Shown one piece after another: positions 6,363-10,637 of a DNA stretch of 10,637 nt; position 1 is the first letter of the stretch; every line of letters starts with the position of its first letter. Made by a program: the position numbers and the translations under genes. The stretch comes from Bifidobacteriaceae bacterium (GTDB lineage: Bacteria; Actinomycetota; Actinomycetes; Actinomycetales; WQXJ01), in the NCBI GenBank assembly GCA_031265345.1, contig JAISCU010000211.1, positions 1 to 10,637 on the forward strand. Reading direction: 5' to 3'. The notes under the pieces are model-generated. The model was not told the origin of the DNA and ran no database searches. It saw nothing but the letters and a program-made list of their open reading frames with translations.

Positions 6363-6656
6363 ATGATCGAGACCGTGCGGAAGAGCGTGCCATTGACTCC
6401 CTCCCAGGTGGCGCTTGTGGAGCGTGTCCGCGAACCTGGTTCGCCTGAGCGGGCCGCCATCGAAGGCGTGGTCGGGCCGGTCGTTGGGACGCTCTCCGAG
6501 GCTCGGGCGCTGAGCGAACTGATCGAAGTGGCCCTGAAGGTCTTGCGGGAGGTTCGGCTCGAACAGGGCTACGCCGCCCTAGCATGCGCCTCCGACCAGG
6601 GCGACGAAGCGCACGCGCGAGCCGTCCGCGCCCGTCGCGGAAGGCTGGATGACTGA
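6363..6656 (+). CDS. Putative MazE-like antitoxin
   Basis: The product has 97 residues. The N-terminus VRKSVPLTPSQVALVERVRE has the strand-helix look of ribbon-helix-helix antitoxins. A second helical part (LSELIEVALKVLREVRLEQGYAALA) is followed by a charged, probably disordered tail ending RARRGRLDD. The GYAALA plus acidic/basic tail is common in actinobacterial antitoxins of MazF toxins, where the tail occupies the toxin's RNA-binding groove. The best evidence is position: its TGA overlaps the toxin's ATG by one base (TGATG, 6654-6658), in the usual antitoxin-first order. The DNA-binding fold is inferred, not proven. Antitoxin and complex probably repress the promoter just upstream. Confidence 0.72.
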   Translation: MIETVRKSVPLTPSQVALVERVREPGSPERAAIEGVVGPVVGTLSEARALSELIEVALKVLREVRLEQGYAALACASDQGDEAHARAVRARRGRLDD

Positions 6657-6967
6657 TGTCCTCCTTCTCCAGGGGCCAGATCTATTGGGCGGATATCGGC
6701 GCGGGCCGCAAGCCTTACCTGGTCGTCTCCAACAACGCTCGTCACCGGCAGCTCGGCACCGCGCTCGTGGTCCGAATCACCACCACGAGGAAACCCGACC
6801 TGGACACGATTGTTGTGCTCGGGCCGCCCGATCCGCTGGTGGGCAGTGTCCTCGGCGACGACATCACGGTTCTCTACGCCGACGATCAAGTCGAGCCCGC
6901 CGGAGCCCTCGCCCCGGAGACCATGATGCGCGTCAACGCCGGGCTCAGAGCGGCGCTGGCGGTCTGA
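6656..6967 (+). CDS. MazF/PemK-family endoribonuclease toxin
   Basis: The 103-residue length is normal for the family. SRGQIYWADIGAGRKPYLVVSNN matches the MazF N-terminus (RGxIxWxDxG, then R-x-P-x-LVVS). ALVVRITTT supplies the conserved strand with the catalytic Thr region (T42-T44). DDITVLYADDQVEPAGALA and the ending LAPETMMRVNAGLRAALAV match the C-terminal part. The likely catalytic Arg is R18 in GRKPY. MazF enzymes cleave mRNA at short specific sequences in the cytoplasm; this one's target cannot be read from sequence. The segment between the first strands is short compared with many MazF proteins. Translation is coupled to the antitoxin through a one-base overlap. The gene ends 16 bases from the 3' end of the convergent tRNA gene. 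Confidence 0.88.
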   Translation: MSSFSRGQIYWADIGAGRKPYLVVSNNARHRQLGTALVVRITTTRKPDLDTIVVLGPPDPLVGSVLGDDITVLYADDQVEPAGALAPETMMRVNAGLRAALAV

Positions 6968-6983
6968 TGGGATGAGCAAGCCC

Positions 6984-7059
6984 TGGTGGAGCTGAGGAGA
7001 CTCGAACTCCCAACCCCCTCGATGCGACCGAGGTGCGCTACCAATTGCGCTACAGCCCC
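6984..7059 (-). tRNA. tRNA-Ala, anticodon CGC, with encoded CCA
   Basis: The - strand folds into a full cloverleaf. The acceptor stem is GGGGCTG with CAGCTCC (one G-U pair), the D stem GCGC/GCGC with loop AATTGGTA, and the anticodon stem CCTCG/CGAGG with loop GTCGCAT. The five-base variable loop is GGGTT, and the T arm is GGGAG-TTCGAGT-CTCCT. Positions 34-36 are CGC, which reads GCG alanine codons. The discriminator is A, and CCA is encoded at the 3' end (6984-6986 on the + strand as TGG). The body is 73 bases, 76 with CCA. GCG and GCC codons dominate the genes here, consistent with its use. Its 3' end faces the toxin-antitoxin block. Confidence 0.96.
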
Positions 7060-7069
7060 TTGAACGGGA

Positions 7070-7084
7070 GCGCCCAGCGGGCGC
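7070..7084 (-). terminator. GC hairpin between glpR and the tRNA
   Basis: GCGCCC-AGC-GGGCGC is a perfect 6-bp stem with a 3-base loop, about 25 bases after the glpR stop and 10 bases before the tRNA. It has no T-run. It may be a U-less actinobacterial terminator for glpR or a structure in the tRNA 5' leader. Confidence 0.35.
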
Positions 7085-7093
7085 GGGTTCCAA

Positions 7094-7102
7094 AGTCTAT
7101 CA
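7094..7102 (-). promoter_or_regulatory. Candidate extended -10 promoter of tRNA-Ala
   Basis: On the - strand TGA-TAGACT forms an extended -10 (TGn plus TANNNT). It lies just after the glpR stop and about 35 bases before the tRNA 5' end. A start near 7087 would place the GC hairpin in the tRNA leader. No -35 is apparent in the end of glpR. Confidence 0.35.
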
Positions 7103-7109
7103 GCAGTCC

Positions 7110-8348
7110 TCAGCGCCCGGCGGCGCGGCGGCGGGCGGCGATGGCCCGGTCCAGGTCGATGGCGTCCTCGGAGAACACCACCCGGCCTGGGATCCTGATC
7201 TCGCCGGTCGCGGCGGTCTCCACGCCTTCCGCCAGGGCCTCGGCCGCGGCTTGCCGGGTGGCTCGCGTGGCCGCGTCACGCGCGTGGGCGTAGTCCAGCG
7301 CCGTCAGCGCCTTCGGCTCCCACTTCGGCGCGCCGGGCATCATCGTGTAGGTGGGCGCGGGGACCCCTCCCGGCGCGCGCGCAGGCTTGGGCTGGGCGAC
7401 CGGCGCCGACTCGGGTGCCGGGGGCGCCACCCGGGCAGGCCGCGAGGGCGTGAACCGGCGCGGTTCGGGCGCCGCCTCGACGGGCCTGATCTCGACCGAT
7501 TCGGGCAGGTGGTAGACGGTTCGGCCCCCCGTGACCCGTCCCGACACGCCAGGTCGCCGGGCTTCGGAGGACGATGCCGCTCGCCCGTCACTCGCCCGAG
7601 CCTCCAAGTGCGCCCCGGTCGATTGGCCGTCCCGCGAGTGTGACTCTTGGCCGCTGTCGGCGGCCCTAGCGGACGGTCTGGCGGTCTTGGCGGTCTTGGC
7701 GGACGGTCTGGCGGCCTGCCCAGCAGGCGCCCGGCCAACCGATGCCTGCCCAGCAGGCGCCCGGCCAGCAGTTCCGGGCGCGGGCCGAGCCACGGCATCG
7801 GGCATCCGGGAACGGGTGCGCCGCCGCTCGACGACCACCGCCCGCCGACCCGCGACCAGCACGGCACCCGTCAGCGCACCGCAGACCACGGCCGCCCAAA
7901 CGGTCAGGCCGGACGTGATGCTCAGGGTCACCCCGATGATGGTCAGGAGGGCGAAAGCCGCGGCCAGCGAGATGCGGGTGGCGGCGGCCCGCGCGCGGTT
8001 GAACTCCGCCTGGTCCGGACGCGAGAGCGGTTCGGCCTTGGCGGCGGCCGTTCTGGGGGCAGCGGCGGGCGCTGGGGCGCGGACCGGCTTGGCCGGTCGG
8101 CTGGTGGCTGGCCTTTGCATTGGCTCGGTCCTTCTTCGATCAGTTCCGGCTAGCAGCGGCACGGACGAATGCCCCTCGCCAACCGGTTCGGCAGTGGGTT
8201 CGATCACGCGGGCGTCCACCGAGAACCTGTCCTCCGCTGGTATCTCACCGCTGCGAGCGCGCTGGCGAGCCAAGTGCGGAAGCAGGTACCCGACGCACAG
8301 CGCGGCGACCGAGACGATCACCAGCCCCGCAGGAACCGAACCCTCCAT
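7110..8348 (-). CDS. glpR: Divisome membrane protein SepX/GlpR (Glp receptor)
   Basis: The product has 412 residues. An N-terminal membrane helix (about 8-25) is followed by AEDRFSVDARVIEP, resembling the conserved DRFS..RVL block of this family. A Pro/Ala-rich stretch leads to two further membrane helices (about 126-145 and 148-168) and a basic RRRTRSR anchor. A long disordered cytoplasmic region follows, with 10-residue repeats around 195-228 and TVYHLPESVEIRPVE near 280. The C-terminus is PKWEPKALTALDYAHARDAA onward. In Corynebacterium GlpR binds the gephyrin-like Glp, and in Streptomyces SepX stabilises division; a divisome role is inferred. Position next to rimJ and galU agrees strongly with the mycobacterial order. 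The usual moeA/glp gene is missing from between galU and rimJ. A promoter of its own is likely. The family call rests on topology and synteny more than on a catalytic motif. Confidence 0.82.
   Translation of the reverse strand: MEGSVPAGLVIVSVAALCVGYLLPHLARQRARSGEIPAEDRFSVDARVIEPTAEPVGEGHSSVPLLAGTDRRRTEPMQRPATSRPAKPVRAPAPAAAPRTAAAKAEPLSRPDQAEFNRARAAATRISLAAAFALLTIIGVTLSITSGLTVWAAVVCGALTGAVLVAGRRAVVVERRRTRSRMPDAVARPAPGTAGRAPAGQASVGRAPAGQAARPSAKTAKTARPSARAADSGQESHSRDGQSTGAHLEARASDGRAASSSEARRPGVSGRVTGGRTVYHLPESVEIRPVEAAPEPRRFTPSRPARVAPPAPESAPVAQPKPARAPGGVPAPTYTMMPGAPKWEPKALTALDYAHARDAATRATRQAAAEALAEGVETAATGEIRIPGRVVFSEDAIDLDRAIAARRRAAGR
7669..7767 (-). repeat. 30-bp periodic repeats in the GlpR linker
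   Basis: A 24-bp unit occurs at 7714-7737 and again, identical, at 7744-7767. A 16-bp unit occurs at 7669-7684 and at 7699-7714. Both pairs are offset by exactly 30 bp. They encode 10-residue repeats, GRAPAGQASV and GRAPAGQAAR, followed by PSAKTAKTAR and PSARAAD. The identical bases point to recent in-frame duplication or slippage. Confidence 0.85.
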
Positions 8349-8355
8349 TGCCCCA

Positions 8356-8383
8356 AAAGTAATTGCCCCCAGGCCTGCTTCAA
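8356..8383 (-). promoter_or_regulatory. Probable leaderless promoter of glpR
   Basis: On the - strand TTGAAG (8378-8383) is followed after 16 bases by TACTTT (8356-8361), then 7 bases before the ATG at 8348. This is the best complete -35/-10 match in the window and would start transcription at or near the start codon. It argues that glpR is transcribed separately from rimJ, across their 108-base gap. Confidence 0.55.
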
Positions 8384-8412
8384 TGGAGGCTCGGCGGAGT
8401 GTCGGAGCGGTA

Positions 8413-8430
8413 AATCACACGACTGTGATT
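8413..8430. promoter_or_regulatory. Palindrome upstream of glpR, possible operator
   Basis: AATCACA-CGAC-TGTGATT is a perfect 7-bp inverted repeat with a 4-base centre, AT-rich in a GC-rich genome. It lies about 30 bp upstream of the candidate glpR -35 and 26 bp after the rimJ stop. It looks more like a protein-binding dyad than a terminator, as no T-run follows. The half-sites are in the reverse order of the CRP/GlxR consensus. Confidence 0.45.
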
Positions 8431-8456
8431 CATGTGGCTGAAGTGGGCCGAGTGTC

Positions 8457-9083
8457 CTATGGGGCGGTGATCCGGTTCGCCCTCCAGCGACCCAGCAGAC
8501 CCTCCGGCACTTCTTCGCGGGTCAGCGCGAAGATCCGATGATCCCGCCATTTCCCGTCCACATGGAGGTAGCGCGGCCGCAGGCCCTCCTCGCGGAAGCC
8601 GAGCTTTTGCGCCACCCGCAACGACGGGCCGTTCTCGGGCCGGATGGCGATCTCCAGACGGTGCAGCCGCGCCGCGCCCACCGCATGGTCGAACGCCAGC
8701 GCCACGGCGGTCGGGGTGATCCCGCGCCCGGCCACCCCTTGCCCTATCCAGTAGCCGATGGTGCCGCTCTGCACCGCGCCGCGGGCTATGCCACTGATGG
8801 TCAGTTGGCCCACCAATTCGTCACGGTACTCGATTACCCAAGGCAGTGAGTGGCCCTCGCGCGCCTGATGCAACGACTGGCGCACATAGGCCGGGAAATT
8901 CGGTGGCCGTGGTTCAGCGTCCTCGGGCGAGGTGGCGTCCCACGGCGTCAGCCAATCCCGGTTGGCCTCCCTCAGAGCTGTCCAGTTGCGCTGGTCGGAA
9001 CGCCGGATCGGGCGCAGGCGGACCTGCCCCTCACTGAGGTTCGCCGGCCAGACGAGCGGCAAGTCAAGGGAGTCGTAGCTCAT
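8457..9083 (-). CDS. rimJ: GNAT-family N-acetyltransferase, RimJ/RimL type
   Basis: The 208-residue start at ATG 9083 is chosen because it overlaps the galU stop as ATGA (9080-9083); an upstream ATG at 9116 would extend deep into galU. The sequence has the GNAT core: VRLRPIRRSD at 21-30, GQLTISGI at 92-99, GYWIGQGVAGRGITPTAVAL at 110-129 with the acetyl-CoA loop QGVAGRG, and IRPENGPSLRVAQKLGF at 147-163. RimJ/RimL enzymes acetylate protein N-termini, including ribosomal proteins. The exact substrate in actinobacteria is less certain. Stop is TAG. The product is the expected family size. Neighbours galU and glpR fit the order known from mycobacteria, where moeA normally lies between galU and rimJ. 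Confidence 0.9.
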   Translation of the reverse strand: MSYDSLDLPLVWPANLSEGQVRLRPIRRSDQRNWTALREANRDWLTPWDATSPEDAEPRPPNFPAYVRQSLHQAREGHSLPWVIEYRDELVGQLTISGIARGAVQSGTIGYWIGQGVAGRGITPTAVALAFDHAVGAARLHRLEIAIRPENGPSLRVAQKLGFREEGLRPRYLHVDGKWRDHRIFALTREEVPEGLLGRWRANRITAP

Positions 9084-9997
9084 CGAAGGGCGACGCTCGC
9101 GAACTCGGTCAGCCAAGCGGAGAAGTCGGGGCCCAATTCAGCGTGACCGGCGGCCAGTTGGACCACGGCCTTCAGGTAGTCCAGCCGGTCGCCGGTGTCA
9201 TAGCGTCTGCCGGTGAACAGGACGCCGTGCAGGCCGCCGCCCTCCTCGGGTGGCAGTTCGGCCAATTCGGCCAGGGCGTCGGTCAATTGGATCTCGCCGC
9301 CGCGACCGGGCGCGGTGCGTTCCAGGACCCCGAACACCGCTGGGTGCAGGACGTAGCGTCCGATGATCGCCAGATCGGAGGGCGCGTCGGCCGGGTCGGG
9401 CTTTTCCACCAAGTCCGCCAAACGGAAGACCGAGCCTGGCGCGAGGGCCGGGAAGGCGGCATCGTCCACGGGCGTGGCGGCTGCGGAGCCGTACAAAGAA
9501 ATCTGGTCCGGGGGCACCCGCATCAACGCCACGACCGATCCGCCGAGCTTCTCGCGGACGGCGATCATCGAGCTCAACAGCGGGTCGCGGGCGTCGATCA
9601 GGTCGTCGCCCAGGAGCACCGCGAAGGGGTCGTCGCCGACGTGCTCCTTAGCGCAGAGCACGGCGTGCCCCAGCCCGCGCGGCGACGCCTGGCGCACCGC
9701 GTGGATGGTGGCCAGCTCGGCCGACTGGCGGATCGCTTGGAGGCGCTCCAAGTCGCCCTTCTCCTCCAGCACCCGTTCCAGATCCCAGGCCCGGTCGAAG
9801 TGGTCGAGGATCGCGCCCTTGGTCTTTCCCGTGATGAGGAGGACGTTGCGCAGGCCCGCCTGGGAGGCCTCGCGCACCACGTATTCGATGGCCGGGGTGT
9901 CCACCACCGGCAGCAGTTCCTTGGGGACGGATTTCGTGGCTGGCAGGAACCGCGTGCCGAGCCCGGCCGCGGGAATCACCGCCTTGGTGATGCTCAT
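9080..9997 (-). CDS. galU: UTP-glucose-1-phosphate uridylyltransferase
   Basis: The product has 305 residues, normal for GalU. AVIPAAGLGTRFLPATKSVP followed by KELLPVVDTPAIEYVV is the nucleotidyltransferase signature, with the nucleotide-binding G-L-G-T-R and the conserved Lys-Glu. LLGDDLID supplies the metal-binding region, and GRGGEIQLTDAL with GRRYDTGDRLDYLKA are diagnostic C-terminal motifs. The enzyme makes UDP-glucose from UTP and glucose 1-phosphate in the cytoplasm, feeding cell-wall polysaccharides, galactose use and glycogen or trehalose paths. The ATG at 9997 gives the standard N-terminus MSITKAVIPAAG. The Shine-Dalgarno-like GGAGG is only 2 bases from it, and a TAGAAT -10 lies 8 bases upstream, so translation may be leaderless or nearly so. 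The stop overlaps rimJ by ATGA, so the two are coupled. Confidence 0.96.
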   Translation of the reverse strand: MSITKAVIPAAGLGTRFLPATKSVPKELLPVVDTPAIEYVVREASQAGLRNVLLITGKTKGAILDHFDRAWDLERVLEEKGDLERLQAIRQSAELATIHAVRQASPRGLGHAVLCAKEHVGDDPFAVLLGDDLIDARDPLLSSMIAVREKLGGSVVALMRVPPDQISLYGSAAATPVDDAAFPALAPGSVFRLADLVEKPDPADAPSDLAIIGRYVLHPAVFGVLERTAPGRGGEIQLTDALAELAELPPEEGGGLHGVLFTGRRYDTGDRLDYLKAVVQLAAGHAELGPDFSAWLTEFASVALR

Positions 9998-10042
9998 AAC
10001 CTCCGATTCTAACTCGGTGACACGGTTGACTAGGGTGAACGG
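9998..10042. promoter_or_regulatory. Overlapping divergent promoters of galU and fcl
   Basis: These 45 bases serve both genes. For galU (- strand) TAGAAT at 10006-10011 is a strong -10, 8 bases before the ATG. For fcl (+ strand) TAGGGT at 10031-10036 lies 6 bases before the GTG, and its -35 position (about 10007-10012) falls on the galU -10. The two polymerase sites therefore probably exclude each other. Confidence 0.5.
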
Positions 10043-10627
10043 GTGAGCCTGTTACCGCCTACCAAGACGGCCTGGCGCCAGCGTCTGAAACGGCATTTGC
10101 ACGATGCCGCTGTTCCGCGGGCCGCCGATCTCTCGTTCGCGCCGGGTTTGGAGGCCGTCTTGCCGGCTGCGGGGGAGTGGGCTGCCGCCTATCTGTCGAT
10201 GGCGGACGAGCCCCCAGTCGGGGGGCTGCTTCAGTTGCTGGCGGCGCGTGAGATCCGGCTGCTGGTGCCCGCGCCGGGGCCGTCGTTTCGGGAACTGGCC
10301 TGGGCCGAGGTCGAGACGGCGACCTGCGCGCTGCCCGCGGCCGTGCCGGGCGTGTTGCCGTCGCCGCCCGGTCCCCGGCTGGACCCTTCGGCGCTGGCGC
10401 GGTGCCGACTGATTCTGGCGCCGGCCTTGGCTGTGGACCGTTCCGGAACCCGGCTGGGTCGCGGCGGCGGCTGGTACGACAGGGCTCTGGCCTGGGCGGA
10501 TCCTGATGCCTTGGTGCTCGGTGTGTGCTTCCCCTGGGAGTTGCTGCCCGCGGGCTCGCTCCCGCGCGAGCCCCATGACCGCCCTGTCCACGGCGCCTTG
10601 ACCGGCCTGGGCGTGACGTTGTTCTAG
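10043..10627 (+). CDS. 5-formyltetrahydrofolate cyclo-ligase
   Basis: The 194-residue product starts at GTG 10043 and ends at TAG 10625-10627. The N-terminal TKTAWRQRLKRHL is the usual first helix. The diagnostic ATP/folate-binding motif RSGTRLGRGGGWYDRAL is at 133-149. VLGVCFPWELLP and EPHDRPVHGALT at 176-187 match the conserved C-terminal end. The enzyme converts 5-formyl- to 5,10-methenyl-tetrahydrofolate with ATP. Divergence from galU is a standard actinobacterial arrangement, as in mycobacteria. No Shine-Dalgarno precedes the GTG, while TAGGGT lies 6 bases upstream, so the message is probably leaderless. The middle of the protein is Pro/Ala-rich. A 7-bp GC hairpin (10209-10227) lies inside the gene. 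Confidence 0.94.
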   Translation: MSLLPPTKTAWRQRLKRHLHDAAVPRAADLSFAPGLEAVLPAAGEWAAAYLSMADEPPVGGLLQLLAAREIRLLVPAPGPSFRELAWAEVETATCALPAAVPGVLPSPPGPRLDPSALARCRLILAPALAVDRSGTRLGRGGGWYDRALAWADPDALVLGVCFPWELLPAGSLPREPHDRPVHGALTGLGVTLF

Positions 10628-10637
10628 CCGGTCTGCG

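Noticed and set aside
7669..7767. A CRISPR array or mobile repeat
   Set aside because: The 30-bp period is a multiple of three, has no variable spacers and encodes in-frame peptide repeats.
8413..8430. A CRP/GlxR site in the palindrome upstream of glpR
   Set aside because: The consensus is TGTGA-N6-TCACA; here the halves are in the opposite order (TCACA then TGTGA).
7531..8541. A long plus-strand frame opposite glpR
   Set aside because: It is Arg/Ala/Thr-rich without motifs and runs antisense to a gene with membrane helices and a fitting position.
9084..9116. An upstream ATG start for rimJ
   Set aside because: It would add 11 Arg-rich residues inside galU; ATG 9083 gives the usual ATGA coupling.
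9143..10012. A plus-strand frame opposite galU
   Set aside because: It is the antisense shadow of a fully recognisable GalU.
10209..10227. AGCCCCC/GGGGGCT hairpin as a terminator
   Set aside because: It lies early inside the cyclo-ligase gene with no T-run after it, and the protein reads through it normally.

Overview
The window is high-GC, with GC-rich third codon positions in nearly every gene, a GTG start, several tight start/stop overlaps and a probable set of leaderless promoters. These traits, plus a divergent fcl/galU pair followed by rimJ and a SepX/GlpR-type divisome membrane protein, point to an actinobacterium. No species can be named from the sequence. The right part (about 7.1-10.6 kb) is a core actinobacterial locus. 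The middle (about 4.4-7.0 kb) looks accessory.

Left part, all on the + strand. The window opens inside a moeA-type molybdenum-cofactor gene (C-terminal 133 residues). Fifty-six bases later a SWIM zinc-finger family gene begins. An in-frame amber codon at 1704-1706 cuts it, and the SWIM finger itself (C-x-C-x12-C-x-H) lies downstream of that stop in the same frame. The finger's frame ends in an ATGA overlap with a long 862-residue helical-repeat protein, so the two were originally a translationally coupled pair of unknown function.

Middle part. A HEPN/MNT toxin-antitoxin module lies on the - strand. Its MNT gene carries an N-terminal winged helix, and its promoter is overlaid by repeats of TGAAC. 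Next come a 396-base stretch holding at most one small or decaying minus-strand reading frame, an unrecognised 167-residue protein, and a second toxin-antitoxin pair (putative ribbon-helix-helix antitoxin plus MazF-like endoribonuclease). This block ends against the 3' end of a tRNA-Ala(CGC) gene, as a tRNA-anchored island would, but no integrase or second att site is visible.

Right part. tRNA-Ala, glpR/sepX, rimJ and galU all read leftwards, and fcl (5-formyltetrahydrofolate cyclo-ligase) reads rightwards from a 45-base divergent promoter region. In mycobacteria and corynebacteria a MoeA-like gene (glp, the ligand of GlpR) normally sits between galU and rimJ. Here galU and rimJ overlap by an ATGA instead, and the only moeA-like sequence is the partial gene at the far left, in the opposite orientation.

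The points of most interest are the broken SWIM/helical-repeat pair, the rearranged glp-glpR locus, and the HEPN/MNT module with its repeated operator and no canonical HEPN RNase motif.
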